Assembly (NCBI RefSeq): GCF_000468095.1
Contig: NZ_ASZC01000011.1
Span: forward strand, 1 to 64,000
Reading direction: 5' to 3'
Length of the DNA: 64,000 nucleotides
From: Pantoea sp. AS-PWVM4
GTDB lineage: Bacteria; Pseudomonadota; Gammaproteobacteria; Enterobacterales; Enterobacteriaceae
The notes below the pieces were generated by a model. The model was given only the letters and a program-made list of their open reading frames with translations, did not search any database and was not told the origin of the DNA. The number at the start of each line of letters is the position of its first letter. Within the stretch, counting starts at the first letter, position 1. Below, one piece after another: positions 30,794 to 40,488 of the stretch. The position numbers and the translations under genes were made by a program.

Positions 30794-31825
30794 TTATTTG
30801 TTCAGTGCGCCCTGCATCACCGCCACCAGCGCATCATTCTGCGACTGGGTCAGCACATGACCTTTAGGATCAATGAACTGTAGGCTGCTGCGGTTATCGA
30901 GATCACCGACCTGCAATTTATAATCGCCGTTCGGTAAGCCCGGATCTTTCGCACCAATGTCATCCCACGCGCCACTGCCCGGCTGTTTGTAGGTGACGTT
31001 CAGACTGCCCTGCGAGCGGTTGCTGTCGGTCACTTCCATGCCTGCGCGCTTCAGCGCCGCTGGCAGACGCTGCCAGGTCAGGTTGAACGGCGAACGCAGA
31101 ATCAACAACGGCAAGCCAGTGTCATCAGCACCACTCTGAACGGCAATCTGGCCTACACCACGACCGGCTGCGGCATCCTGAGCTGCGGTATCGATCTTAT
31201 CCATACCGGTGCTGAGGTCGTTCAACATCTGCGCGGTGTAGCGCTGGATTTGAACCGGCGTCGTCACCGTCTGGCCTGACTGTTGCAGCTCAAGCAGACG
31301 CACCGTCAGCACCTGCTGATAGCCCTGATTCTGCACGCTGACCTGGTAACGGCCACGATACTGATTGTCTTCATCCGCACGGTTCCACTGCACCCAATCG
31401 GTGGTCAGCTGCTGGGCAGCATCATCACGCTGGGCAATCGGGAATTTGTACGACTGCACCACGTTCACCACCTGAGACCAGATGGAGCCACGGCTGCTTT
31501 CCACTGCCAGAACACCGGTATTGCCGGTGAACTGCGCGCGTGTACCGTTCATCAGCGCCAGCGGCTGGGCAGGCGGACGGATATCCAGCTCTTTACCTAC
31601 CGCGCCTTTGGCAACGGCGTGCGGTACATCGTAATCACCATTCTGCACAGGCAGAATCATTCCCGCCGGGGCTTTTAAATCATGCAGTTCAGGCGCCTGC
31701 AAGTAAGATTCATCACCACTGACCTGGCGCTTATAACGCTGATCGCTGGAACAAGCTGACAGCAGCATCAGGGTGGACAAACCCACCACAGTCGCCAGCG
31801 TCGAGCGCTTCACTGTATAACGCAT
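30794..31825 (-). CDS. bamC: Outer-membrane assembly lipoprotein BamC
   Basis: Lipoprotein of the Bam complex that inserts beta-barrel proteins in the outer membrane. A signal sequence ends in the lipobox LLSAC (Cys about residue 25). A disordered segment follows ([22 protein letters not shown], which binds BamD in E. coli), then two helix-grip domains with [20 protein letters not shown] and [13 protein letters not shown]. The length of 343 aa is near the E. coli 344. It follows dapA by 13 bases. Confidence 0.96.
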   Translation of the reverse strand: MRYTVKRSTLATVVGLSTLMLLSACSSDQRYKRQVSGDESYLQAPELHDLKAPAGMILPVQNGDYDVPHAVAKGAVGKELDIRPPAQPLALMNGTRAQFTGNTGVLAVESSRGSIWSQVVNVVQSYKFPIAQRDDAAQQLTTDWVQWNRADEDNQYRGRYQVSVQNQGYQQVLTVRLLELQQSGQTVTTPVQIQRYTAQMLNDLSTGMDKIDTAAQDAAAGRGVGQIAVQSGADDTGLPLLILRSPFNLTWQRLPAALKRAGMEVTDSNRSQGSLNVTYKQPGSGAWDDIGAKDPGLPNGDYKLQVGDLDNRSSLQFIDPKGHVLTQSQNDALVAVMQGALNK

Positions 31826-31838
31826 TGATTCTCCCTAA

Positions 31839-32717
31839 TTATCGCAGACCCGCTTTGATCAATGCCTGCGCCGTTTTGCTCTGACCGGCTTCGGTCAGCG
31901 GCGTCATTGGCAAACGCAGCGTGTCATCCGCGATTAATCCTAGTTGTTTCGCGGCCCATTTCACCGGGATAGGATTGGGTTCACAGAAAAGCGTCTGGTG
32001 CAGGTGCATCAGACGCTGATTCAGGCGACGCGCTTCGGCGAAGTTGCCCTGCTGCGCCAGTGCGCACAGTTCAACCATTTCACGAGCCGCAATGTTGGCT
32101 GTGACCGAAATAACGCCTTTACCGCCCAGTTGCATGAAGTCCAGCGCGGTGCCGTCATCGCCACTTACCAGAATGAATTCATCATCAACCAGCTCTTGGA
32201 TCTGACTAACCCGCGATAAGTTCCCGGTTGCCTCTTTGATTCCGATAATATTTTTGATTTCGGCCAGACGCGCAACGGTTTCCGGCAGCATGTCGCAACC
32301 GGTACGTGAAGGCACGTTATACAGCATCTGGGGCAGATCGGTGCTTTCCGCAATCGCTTTGAAGTGCTGGAACAAGCCTTCCTGCGTCGGACGGTTGTAA
32401 TACGGGGTCACGGTCAGGCAACCCACCACACCGGTGCCGGTAAAGCGTTTGGTGAGCGAGATCCCTTCAGCAGTGGCATTTGCGCCGGTTCCGGCAATCA
32501 CCGGAATACGGCCATCGGCCAGTTCGAGGGTCATCATCACCACATCGCCATGCTCTTCATGGCTGAGGGTGGCTGATTCGCCGGTGGTGCCAACAGAAAC
32601 AATCGCCGCGGTGCCGCTGGCGACATGATAATCAATCAGTTTTTTCAAACTCGCGCGGCAGACATTGCCTTTGTCATTCATTGGCGTTACGAGCGCAACA
32701 ATACTTCCGGTGAACAT
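31839..32717 (-). CDS. dapA: 4-hydroxy-tetrahydrodipicolinate synthase DapA
   Basis: First committed enzyme of the lysine/diaminopimelate pathway; condenses pyruvate with aspartate semialdehyde. TIM-barrel lyase with Schiff-base Lys in [10 protein letters not shown], Tyr in [11 protein letters not shown], and the TTGE motif SVGTTGES. The start [13 protein letters not shown] matches E. coli DapA (292 aa) and follows GAGGGG; the frame's six extra residues are not conserved. In one transcript with bamC and divergent from gcvR. Confidence 0.97.
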   Translation of the reverse strand: MFTGSIVALVTPMNDKGNVCRASLKKLIDYHVASGTAAIVSVGTTGESATLSHEEHGDVVMMTLELADGRIPVIAGTGANATAEGISLTKRFTGTGVVGCLTVTPYYNRPTQEGLFQHFKAIAESTDLPQMLYNVPSRTGCDMLPETVARLAEIKNIIGIKEATGNLSRVSQIQELVDDEFILVSGDDGTALDFMQLGGKGVISVTANIAAREMVELCALAQQGNFAEARRLNQRLMHLHQTLFCEPNPIPVKWAAKQLGLIADDTLRLPMTPLTEAGQSKTAQALIKAGLR

Positions 32718-32860
32718 GGGCGATCCCCTCGACAAACAAGTGCTTCATGGTACGTTTTACGCTGTGGGAAAAGCAAGCGAGCCACGCCATTCCCGCGCTT
32801 GTCAGCAGTTTTTTTTATGTTTACCTTATGGTTATTAGCGAACACACAGGAAATGTCATT

Positions 32861-33415
32861 TTGTCGCAGCCACAACCTCACCATCTGGTGATCACCGCAT
32901 TGGGCGTTGATCGTCCGGGTATTGTGAATACCATCACCCGCCATGTCAGCAGCTGCGGCTGCAACATCGAAGACAGTCGCCTGGCGATGCTGGGTGATGA
33001 ATTCACCTTTATTATGCTGCTCTCCGGAAGCTGGAATGCCATTACCCTGATTGAATCCACCCTGCCGATGAAAGGGGCTGAGCTGGAGTTGTTGATCGTG
33101 ATGAAGCGCACCAATGCGCGCGCCACGCCACCTATGCCTGCCACCGTCTGGGTTCAGGTTGAAGTTCCGGATTCCCCGCATATCATCGAGCGGTTTACCG
33201 ACCTGTTCGATAAACATCAAATGAACATTGCTGAATTGGTTTCGCGCATTCAACCGGCGCAGGATGGTGTACCGCCTACCCTGTATATTCAGATGACGGC
33301 GCACAGCGCTGAAGGCGCGCGCATCGAACCGGCGTTTAATCAGCTCTGTCAGGAACTGCACGCCCAGGGTACGATTCGCTTATATAGCGTGGCGGATGAT
33401 GCCGTACCGCACTGA
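32861..33415 (+). CDS. gcvR: Glycine cleavage system repressor GcvR
   Basis: Regulator made of two ACT domains that binds GcvA and blocks activation of gcvTHP when glycine is scarce. HLVITALGVDRPGIVNTITRHV, split at the Pro, opens the first ACT domain; ELVSRIQPAQ lies in the second. The start is a TTG at 32861 (SQPQPHHLVITALG), with AGGAAA 7 bases away and the same length before LVITALG as E. coli GcvR. An ATG at 32828 would add 11 unconserved residues. Confidence 0.93.
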   Translation: MSQPQPHHLVITALGVDRPGIVNTITRHVSSCGCNIEDSRLAMLGDEFTFIMLLSGSWNAITLIESTLPMKGAELELLIVMKRTNARATPPMPATVWVQVEVPDSPHIIERFTDLFDKHQMNIAELVSRIQPAQDGVPPTLYIQMTAHSAEGARIEPAFNQLCQELHAQGTIRLYSVADDAVPH

Positions 33416-33560
33416 TGCGACCTCCGGGTTATTTCGTCACACACTCTGTCCGGATTGGATAAACAGTGTGCGGAAATAACCCTGACGGTAAACTCCACCT
33501 GGCACTTTTGGCCCTGATGGTGTATTACCCACAGCATGAAGAAAAAAATGGAGAGTTGTG

Positions 33561-34028
33561 ATGAATCCACTGAAAGCCGGTGATACCGCACCGAAATTTA
33601 GCTTGCCCGATCAGGATGGCGAACAAGTAAATTTGGCCGACTTCCAGGGACAGCGCGTTCTGGTCTATTTCTACCCGAAAGCCATGACGCCGGGCTGCAC
33701 CGTACAGGCCTGCGGCCTGCGCGACAACATGGATGAATTGAAAAAGGTCGGTGTGGAAGTGCTGGGTATCAGCACTGACAAACCGGAGAAGCTATCGCGT
33801 TTTGCCGAAAAAGAGCTGCTGAACTTTACGCTGCTGTCTGATGAAGACCATCAGGTATGCGAACAGTTTGGCGTCTGGGGTGAGAAAACCTTTATGGGTA
33901 AAACCTACGACGGCATTCACCGCATCAGCTTCCTGATTGATGGTAATGGCAAGGTGGAGAAGGTGTTCGACGATTTCAAAACGTCTAACCACCACGACAT
34001 CGTGCTGGATTACCTCCAGTCAGCCTGA
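33561..34028 (+). CDS. bcp: Thiol peroxidase Bcp (peroxiredoxin Q)
   Basis: Cytoplasmic peroxiredoxin (155 aa) that reduces hydroperoxides with thioredoxin. The peroxidatic Cys46 and resolving Cys51 stand in MTPGCTVQACGLRD. LVYFYPKAMTPG and DGIHRISFLID are Bcp landmarks. ATG 33561 is preferred to the GTG one codon before it, because GGAG lies 8 bases away. Follows gcvR as in E. coli. Confidence 0.96.
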   Translation: MNPLKAGDTAPKFSLPDQDGEQVNLADFQGQRVLVYFYPKAMTPGCTVQACGLRDNMDELKKVGVEVLGISTDKPEKLSRFAEKELLNFTLLSDEDHQVCEQFGVWGEKTFMGKTYDGIHRISFLIDGNGKVEKVFDDFKTSNHHDIVLDYLQSA

Positions 34029-34034
34029 TGAGCA

Positions 34035-34066
34035 ACGGGTGCGTACTACGCACCCGTTTTCTTTAA
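34035..34066 (+). terminator. Terminator of bcp, facing perM
   Basis: Ten-base arms AACGGGTGCG (34035-34044) and CGCACCCGTT (34050-34059) with a TACTA loop, then TTTTCTTT. It sits between convergent bcp and perM, overlapping the perM stop. Confidence 0.9.
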
Positions 34067-35121
34067 TTCACGATAGTTTCTTCCGGCCAGGCCCGAACCA
34101 CCGCTTTGATTAACGTAGCCAGTGGGATGGCGAAGAACACGCCCCAGAAGCCCCACAACCCACCGAAAATCACGACCGACAGAATGATCACCAGCGGATG
34201 CAGGTTGACCGCTTCCGAGAACAGAATCGGCACCAGGACGTTACCATCCAACCCCTGAATCACCAGATAAACCACAAACATGGTCCAGAAGTCGCTGCCC
34301 AGGCCCCACTGGAACAGCCCTACGCCAATGACCGGGATGGTCACCAGCATCGCACCGATATAAGGGATCAGGACCGATACCCCAACCAGCACCGCCAGCA
34401 GCAGCGCGTAGTTAAGGCCGAGCAGCAGAAACGCCAGCCAGCTCACCACGCCCACCGCCACCATCTCCAGCACTTTGCCGCGAATATAGTTGGTGATCTG
34501 TTGGTTCATTTCCTGCCACACCACGCCTGCCAGACCACGGTTGCGCGGCAATACGCGACGCACCGCATTTAACATCTGCTCTTTGTCCTTCAACAGGAAA
34601 AACACCATCAGCGGCACCAGCACCAGGTAAATCATCAACGTCATCAGCCCAACCAACGACGCCAGTGAATATTTCACCAGCGACTCACCTAGCCCGGTCA
34701 GGCGGCTGCGTAAGTTTTCGACCACGATGTCGATGATGCCCGCATCCACCAGTGCCGGATAACGCTTCGGCAGTCCGGCGGCAAACAGGTAAAGTTTGTT
34801 GAGCATATTGGGGAGATCGCGGGTGAGGTTGATGCCCTGCTGCCATGCGACGGGTGCAACAATCAACACCATCACTAGCACGATACCGCCGAACAGCACC
34901 AGCACGATGCTGGAAGCCCAGGTGCGGCTACATCCCACCCGCTCTAAACGGACTGTTGGCCACTCCAGCAGATACGCCAGCACCAGCGCCACCAACAGCG
35001 GGGCCAGCAAGCCACTAAAGAAGAAGAGGATAAGAAACGCCGCCAGCAAAATTGCCACCAGGCCAATTGCCTGGGGATCGCTAAAACGACGTCTGTACCA
35101 TTGAATAAGCAGAGCCAGCAT
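34063..35121 (-). CDS. perM: PerM (YfgO), AI-2E/permease family membrane protein
   Basis: A 352-residue inner-membrane protein with about eight predicted helices, of the AI-2E (TqsA/PerM) exporter family. Landmarks are LLAPLLVALVLAYLLEWP near the N-terminus, IPYIGAMLVTIPVIG, and HPLVIILSVVIFGGLWGFWG near the end. Substrate is unknown. It lies between bcp and bepA in E. coli; here the phosphodiester operon and others are inserted between perM and bepA. Confidence 0.9.
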   Translation of the reverse strand: MLALLIQWYRRRFSDPQAIGLVAILLAAFLILFFFSGLLAPLLVALVLAYLLEWPTVRLERVGCSRTWASSIVLVLFGGIVLVMVLIVAPVAWQQGINLTRDLPNMLNKLYLFAAGLPKRYPALVDAGIIDIVVENLRSRLTGLGESLVKYSLASLVGLMTLMIYLVLVPLMVFFLLKDKEQMLNAVRRVLPRNRGLAGVVWQEMNQQITNYIRGKVLEMVAVGVVSWLAFLLLGLNYALLLAVLVGVSVLIPYIGAMLVTIPVIGVGLFQWGLGSDFWTMFVVYLVIQGLDGNVLVPILFSEAVNLHPLVIILSVVIFGGLWGFWGVFFAIPLATLIKAVVRAWPEETIVN

Positions 35122-35135
35122 ACCTTTCCTTTCCC

Positions 35136-35207
35136 GTAACGGTGCGATTTATCGCGCAAACCCGTGCACTATACGGGAAAAATCTGCGCGATAAATCGCG
35201 CCGCTAC
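35136..35207. repeat. REPIN-like inverted REP pair
   Basis: Arms 35136-35157 (GTAACGGTGCGATTTATCGC...) and 35186-35207, around a small internal hairpin CCCGTGCACTATACGGG (35161-35177). It lies between perM and the diguanylate cyclase gene, which are on the same strand. Confidence 0.87.
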
Positions 35208-35224
35208 AAATCCATAATGTCTCT

Positions 35225-36817
35225 TTAACGCGTAATACTACTGACCAGCGCATCCTGCCCGGCCAGCATCACACAATTTCGTCCGGCATTTTTCGCCTGA
35301 TACAAGGCCGCATCGGCCTGTTTCAAACTCTGCTCCTGTGAGCCGTTGTCCGGCTGCCACAGCGCGATACCCACCGAGATGGTGATATTCCCCACCGCAT
35401 CAATCCAGCTATCAGCAATGCTTTGACGCAACCTTTCAGCGATGATTCTCGCCTCTTCCGGCGCAGTCCCCGGCAGCAACATCAAAAACTCTTCGCCGCC
35501 ATTACGACAAACCACATCGGTCTGACGGGCACTGCTACGCAACGCCTGCGCCACTTTTTTGATCACCTCGTCACCCACGTCATGACCAAAGTTGTCGTTG
35601 ACCCGTTTGAAGTGATCAATATCCAGCGCCAGCACTGCAAACGGCTGACGCATGGCAAGGAAGTAATCCAGCACCGCACCGAGGCCGCGTCGGTTAAGCA
35701 AATTTGTCATCGGATCCGTCTGGACTTCGGATTTCAGCCGTCCGATTTTATCCTGCACCAGACCGATACCGGTCAGCATCGCGCGTTTAACCTGTGCGGC
35801 TTCAAAGTACCAGGCGCGGATACCATTGATCTCACCGGACACGCTTTGGGTATCCATCTGGCTGGCCTTACGCGCCAATTGCCACAGCGGTAAGGCAATC
35901 AGACGCGAAAGAATGACTGCCGCCAGCAGGGTTAACAACGCAAAAGGCACCGAGTTTTTCAACACTTTCAACAACAGGCCGGAGAGCGGTGCCAGCGTCA
36001 CGTCGGTCGGTTTCAGCGCTACCACCATCCAGCCGGTGGTGGGCACAATCGCATAACCGGCCAACTTCGATGTCTCTTCGTCAATCAATTGCAATGAACC
36101 GTTAGTCCGATTCTGACGTTCCTGGTCACTGATAATCCCCGGTACCGTTTTACCAATCAGTTGACTGTTCTGGTGATACAGCACCTGGTCATTACGATCC
36201 AATACATAGACATGCGTGCCATCGCGATAAAACTGCTCGCCGAGTAACGCATTGAGAATACTTTTCTTTTTCAGATAAATCGTGCCGCCAATGTAGCCCA
36301 GATAGCGTCCATCGTTGCTCCAGATTGGCCAAGAAACAAACACAATCAGGTTATTCGCTACCGAAAGCGTCGGTTTACTGACCATCGGTTGGCGTTTCGC
36401 CAGGGCTTCACGCGATGCCTGACTGGTGAGATGCATACCTTTTAACATCATCGATTCCGGTGAAATGGCTTTCACTACGCCATCGGTATCGACTATCGCC
36501 ACCGAGTTGAAGCTGTTGGTTTGCTCGCGCAGGCGATTCACCTCTTCCTGAGCCAGCTCAGAGTTATCAAAATCATTGCCCAGTTTTGTCGCGCTGTAGT
36601 GCAACTGTGATTCAGCCAGTTGAAAGAAGACTTCAGTGGTGGAAGCCAGTTTGGTGGCATAAGCGCGATTGGCTTCGAGGGTGCTTTCGATCAGGACCAT
36701 GCGTTGCACCCGCCATGTTGCGTACAAGGCATTAGCGAGCGTGATAACAATACTGGTGATCGCCAGCAGCATGATTAGCGTGCGCAGATCAGTTTTAGGC
36801 CAGATGCGCGTTAACAT
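35225..36817 (-). CDS. Membrane diguanylate cyclase (dCache sensor plus GGDEF)
   Basis: Makes cyclic di-GMP from two GTP. A membrane helix (~14-34) is followed by a large periplasmic dCache-like sensor (IVDTDGVVKAISPES, LDRNDQVLYHQNSQLIGK), a second helix near residues ~290-310, and a GGDEF domain. The active site is GGEEF (about 440-444), with the inhibitory I-site RQTD exactly five residues before it, so the enzyme is predicted to be active and product-inhibited. The ATG at 36817 gives a standard membrane start, with a weak GGCGGG upstream; the frame extends 46 codons further without conservation. Ligand unknown. Not at this locus in E. coli. Confidence 0.9.
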   Translation of the reverse strand: MLTRIWPKTDLRTLIMLLAITSIVITLANALYATWRVQRMVLIESTLEANRAYATKLASTTEVFFQLAESQLHYSATKLGNDFDNSELAQEEVNRLREQTNSFNSVAIVDTDGVVKAISPESMMLKGMHLTSQASREALAKRQPMVSKPTLSVANNLIVFVSWPIWSNDGRYLGYIGGTIYLKKKSILNALLGEQFYRDGTHVYVLDRNDQVLYHQNSQLIGKTVPGIISDQERQNRTNGSLQLIDEETSKLAGYAIVPTTGWMVVALKPTDVTLAPLSGLLLKVLKNSVPFALLTLLAAVILSRLIALPLWQLARKASQMDTQSVSGEINGIRAWYFEAAQVKRAMLTGIGLVQDKIGRLKSEVQTDPMTNLLNRRGLGAVLDYFLAMRQPFAVLALDIDHFKRVNDNFGHDVGDEVIKKVAQALRSSARQTDVVCRNGGEEFLMLLPGTAPEEARIIAERLRQSIADSWIDAVGNITISVGIALWQPDNGSQEQSLKQADAALYQAKNAGRNCVMLAGQDALVSSITR

Positions 36818-36985
36818 GGCGCACCCGCCATCAGGAGTCTGTTCATCATTGGTGTGCCTGGCAGTCTTGTTATTGTTGGACGTACTTACCCTGGTGAGGT
36901 AACGGAGAATTGTACACCCACAACCCAATTTGAGCACTAAGCATCCTGCCGACACCCCAATTCTTTTGCTTTTATCTGGCGCTAA

Positions 36986-37816
36986 TTAGTCAATTAATCC
37001 GTTTATATCGTAAAAGGGAAACGGTCCGGGATAATCGCCAATGGCACACAAATGTGTGGTCATCCCTTGCTGAGGATGCCAGCGGTGCAACAAAAACCCT
37101 GGCGGTTCCAGCACAAAATTGGCCGGGCCAGTTTCAGACAAATCGAACGCCACCTGATGCGACACCCCAGGCGCGGTGCAGGCCAGAGTACCGGCGAAAC
37201 GCGCCTGAATGGAGCGATGCAGATGGCCGCTTAACACCCGCTCCACCTGCGGATGCTGGCTGATTACCGCTGCCAACGCCTCGGGATTGCGCAAAGGTTG
37301 TCGATCCATATGGCTGATGCCGGTGATAAAAGGTGGATGGTGCAGCATCACCAGCGCAGGCGCGTGCGGTTCCTGTTGCAGCTTTTCATCCAGCCACTGA
37401 AGTTGTGCTTCATCGACATAACCCCACGGCTGTTGCGGCACGCTGGAGTCCAGCGCCAGCAGATTTAATCCTTTGACATGGCTCTGCCAGTTGAGGGTTT
37501 CCCCCTGTTGCAGATAACTATGCTCAGGAAACGCGGCACGTAATGCCTGACGATCATCATGGTTTCCCGGCATCAGCAGGTATGGCAGCGCTAACCCTGC
37601 CAACGCCTGACGCAGGGTTTGATACTCCTCCGTCAGACCGAAATCGACCAGATCGCCAGTGATCACCACCACATCCGGGCGTGGTTGCAGTCGGTTAAGC
37701 GTCTCAATCACCCGCAACAGCGCGGCCTGGGTGTCCACTTTTTTATAGGAGAGGCGTCCCTGCGCCTTAATATGTAAATCGCTGATTTGCGCAACCAGCG
37801 TCATGGTTTCAGACAA
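36986..37816 (-). CDS. Class III metallophosphodiesterase (GpdQ/CpdA-like)
   Basis: Two-metal phosphodiesterase (276 aa). All metal-ligand motifs are present in order: DLH (13-15), GDLVD, GNHDD, LHHPP and GHLHRS. Resembles Enterobacter GpdQ (glycerophosphodiesterase) and cAMP phosphodiesterase CpdA. It is the last gene of the LacI-ABC operon, 10 bases after the ATPase gene, so I infer that it hydrolyses the imported phosphodiester rather than cAMP. The start is a TTG at 37816 with GAGGAACGA upstream; an ATG four codons later has no SD. Confidence 0.87.
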   Translation of the reverse strand: MSETMTLVAQISDLHIKAQGRLSYKKVDTQAALLRVIETLNRLQPRPDVVVITGDLVDFGLTEEYQTLRQALAGLALPYLLMPGNHDDRQALRAAFPEHSYLQQGETLNWQSHVKGLNLLALDSSVPQQPWGYVDEAQLQWLDEKLQQEPHAPALVMLHHPPFITGISHMDRQPLRNPEALAAVISQHPQVERVLSGHLHRSIQARFAGTLACTAPGVSHQVAFDLSETGPANFVLEPPGFLLHRWHPQQGMTTHLCAIGDYPGPFPFYDINGLID

Positions 37817-37826
37817 TCTTCGTTCC

Positions 37827-38816
37827 TCAGGAAGCAGAAAAATGGAGGGCGGCGTCCTGTGCCAGCGACCAGCTCACCGCCTGTCCGGCATGCCAGCTTT
37901 CCCGCGCGTGGCGATCCACCTGGATCGGGGCCGCCAGGCCGATATCAATCATCAGCCGCTGTGACGCGCCGAGAAAGGTACTGGCGACGACAAAGCCCTG
38001 ACGGGGGTAGCGATGATCACTGGCAAGTAGCACGTCTTCCGGGCGGCAAAAACGTTGTGGATTACCGCGTGCGTCAACATCGACACAATTAATGGCACCA
38101 ACAAAATCGGCGACGAACTTTGACGCCGGATGCTGATAAATGCGTTGTGGCGTATCGATTTGTACCAGCCGCCCCTGCTCCATCACCGCAATGCGATCGC
38201 CAAGCGCCATCGCTTCCTGCTGGTCATGCGTCACGTATACCGCGGTGATCGCCAACTTTTTCAGCAGCGTGCCAATCTCCAGCCGCAGACGATCGCGCAG
38301 GCGTGCATCCAGCGCCGCCAGGGGTTCATCAAATAACAGGACTTTAGGACGCGCCGCCAGCGCGCGCGCCAGGGCGACACGTTGCTTCTGCCCGCCGGAA
38401 AGTTTGTCGATACTGCGCTGCGCCAGCGCGCTGAGATCCACCAGCGCCAGCATCTCCTGCACCCGCGCCTCTCGCTCAGCACGCGGCACACCCTGTACTT
38501 TCAGGCCATAGGCCACGTTGTCGGCCACATTGAGATTGGGAAACAGCGCGTAGTTCTGGAACACCATGCCAACATTACGTTTTTCGATCGGTAAATCGGT
38601 GACGTTGCGTCCGTCAAACCACACCTCACCACCGGCATCGCAGCGTTCCAGCCCGCTGATAATACGCAACGTGGTGGTTTTACCGCAGCCTGAAGGGCCA
38701 AGCAGCACCAGGGTTTCCCCGGCATTCACCGTCAGGTCGAGCGGGTGCAGCGCCAGGTGATGATGAAAACGACGCGAGCAATGGTGAAGCCGAACCGTGA
38801 CAGAGGCGTTATTCAT
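37827..38816 (-). CDS. ABC transporter ATP-binding protein (phosphonate/spermidine/iron type)
   Basis: Cytoplasmic ATPase (329 aa) of a type I importer. Walker A GPSGCGKTT, signature LSGGQKQ, Walker B VLLFDEPLAALD and the switch His in VTHDQQEA are intact. A C-terminal TOBE-like extension follows. MNNASV at 38816 overlaps the preceding permease stop as ATGA. Belongs to the PotA/FbpC/PhnT group. Substrate is inferred from the operon, not from this protein. Confidence 0.9.
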   Translation of the reverse strand: MNNASVTVRLHHCSRRFHHHLALHPLDLTVNAGETLVLLGPSGCGKTTTLRIISGLERCDAGGEVWFDGRNVTDLPIEKRNVGMVFQNYALFPNLNVADNVAYGLKVQGVPRAEREARVQEMLALVDLSALAQRSIDKLSGGQKQRVALARALAARPKVLLFDEPLAALDARLRDRLRLEIGTLLKKLAITAVYVTHDQQEAMALGDRIAVMEQGRLVQIDTPQRIYQHPASKFVADFVGAINCVDVDARGNPQRFCRPEDVLLASDHRYPRQGFVVASTFLGASQRLMIDIGLAAPIQVDRHARESWHAGQAVSWSLAQDAALHFSAS

Positions 38817-39625
38817 GCCGACTCCTTGTGTTGGCGCGCAACCGCGCGGTTGAGCCATTGGTTGAGTGCATTCAGCAGCAGCAACAACGGCAGAATCATC
38901 AGGATAAAAATCAGGGTATAGGCGGACCCTACTTCCAGTCGCATCGAGGCATAGCTGTCAGCAAGGCCGACCGGCAGGGTTTTGGTCAGCGGCGTATGCA
39001 GCATCCAGGTGATGTTGAACTCCCCCACCGACAGAGTGATAACCATAAAAGCACCGGCAAGAATGCCGTTGCGACAGTTCGGCACCACCACGGTAAAAAA
39101 ACGCTGCCAAAGGCTGGCACCGAGGCTGGCGGAAGCTTCTTCCAGCCGTGGCATATCCACGGCCTGCATCACCGCCAGCACCGGACGCATCATAAACGGC
39201 AGGGTAAACAGCACATGACCAATCAGGATAAATAGCCAGCTATCACGCAGGCCGGAAAACTGACCATATAACAGAATGATACCGAGCGCCGTGGCTAACC
39301 CCGGCAGCGCCACCGGCAGCATCAGGCACTCTTCAATACGAGCCGCCCAACGGCGTGGCGCTTTCAATAATCCCCAGGCGGCGGGAACGCCAATCACCAG
39401 CGTTACCAACAGACAGCACAAGGCAATCAGCAACGACAGCCAGAAAGTACCGGCATACATCTGCCATACCTGATCCACCCACTTCAGCGTCAGGCCGCTA
39501 CGCAGGCCAATAAAATAGTTGTTGGTCACCCCGGCCAGCATCGACAACACTACCGGCACGATCATAAACAGCGCGGTGAGAGTGGTGATCAGCAGTTGCA
39601 GGGTAAAAAGTCCACGACGATTCAT
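38813..39625 (-). CDS. ABC transporter permease, second subunit
   Basis: A 270-residue inner-membrane permease with six predicted helices. The EAA loop, which docks onto the ATPase, reads EEASASLGASLWQRFFTVVVPNCRNGI. Best fit is the PhnV/FbpB/PotC-type family. It overlaps its neighbours by four bases at both ends, so the operon is tightly coupled. Confidence 0.9.
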   Translation of the reverse strand: MNRRGLFTLQLLITTLTALFMIVPVVLSMLAGVTNNYFIGLRSGLTLKWVDQVWQMYAGTFWLSLLIALCCLLVTLVIGVPAAWGLLKAPRRWAARIEECLMLPVALPGLATALGIILLYGQFSGLRDSWLFILIGHVLFTLPFMMRPVLAVMQAVDMPRLEEASASLGASLWQRFFTVVVPNCRNGILAGAFMVITLSVGEFNITWMLHTPLTKTLPVGLADSYASMRLEVGSAYTLIFILMILPLLLLLNALNQWLNRAVARQHKESA

Positions 39626-40488
39626 GCCGCCTCCTTCTCAGTGCGATGCGCCAGACGGCGTGCCAGCATCAGCGCCAGCCAGGCGATGCCGCCCATCACC
39701 ACCGACAACGCAGCCGCGGTGGCGAAGTTGGCGTAGTTGGTGAATTCGCCATAGATAGTCAGCGGCAGCACCACCAAATCGGTGCCGAGGGTAAAGGCAG
39801 TACCAAACGCCCCCATGCTGGTGGCGAAACAGAGCGCGCCAGTGGAGAGCAACGCCGGTTGCAGCCCCGGCACGATCACATCCCAGGTGATGCGCCACTG
39901 ACTGGCCCCGAGCGAACGGGCCGCCTCTTCCAGCGAGCGATCAAGTTTTTCACTGGCCGCCACCAGGGTGACAATGGCGCGCGGCAGCGAGAAGTAGAGA
40001 TAGCCGATAAACAACCCGACCAGCGAATAGGCCAACGTCCAGCGTTCATGCAGCAGGCTCATACTGACCTGTGCCAGCAGCCCTTGTCGTCCGGCCAGCA
40101 TCACCACCAGAAAACCCACCACCACGCCAGGAAACGCCAGCGGGAAGGTCAATAACGCTAATAAGGTGCTGCGACCAGCAAAGCGCTGACGTGCCAGAAA
40201 GCAACCAACAGTCGCCGCGATAAGCAGCGTCGCTAACGTCACGGCCAGCGACAACAGCACGGTATTGAACAAACTCAGCAGATACTGCGGTTGACTGATC
40301 ACCGTCCAGTAGCCGCTATGCAGCGTGGTGCGATCTGCCTGCATACCGATTTGCAGCAAACGGGCAAAAGGCAGTAGCCAGAAAGCGCAGAAGAACAGCA
40401 GCGCAGGCAGCGTTAACCATAGCCAGCGGCTGCCCGGCAGTTTACGTGTCTGGCGGCGCGAGGCCGCCAGGGTGTCGGACAGCGACAT
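39622..40488 (-). CDS. ABC transporter permease, first subunit
   Basis: A 288-residue permease with about six helices. The EAA loop is EEAARSLGASQWRITWDVIVPGLQPAL. A polar N-terminus (MSLSDTLAASRRQTRKL) precedes the first helix. Its ATG shares one base with the stop of the binding-protein gene (TAATG). Paired with the next permease as a heterodimer. Confidence 0.9.
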   Translation of the reverse strand: MSLSDTLAASRRQTRKLPGSRWLWLTLPALLFFCAFWLLPFARLLQIGMQADRTTLHSGYWTVISQPQYLLSLFNTVLLSLAVTLATLLIAATVGCFLARQRFAGRSTLLALLTFPLAFPGVVVGFLVVMLAGRQGLLAQVSMSLLHERWTLAYSLVGLFIGYLYFSLPRAIVTLVAASEKLDRSLEEAARSLGASQWRITWDVIVPGLQPALLSTGALCFATSMGAFGTAFTLGTDLVVLPLTIYGEFTNYANFATAAALSVVMGGIAWLALMLARRLAHRTEKEAA

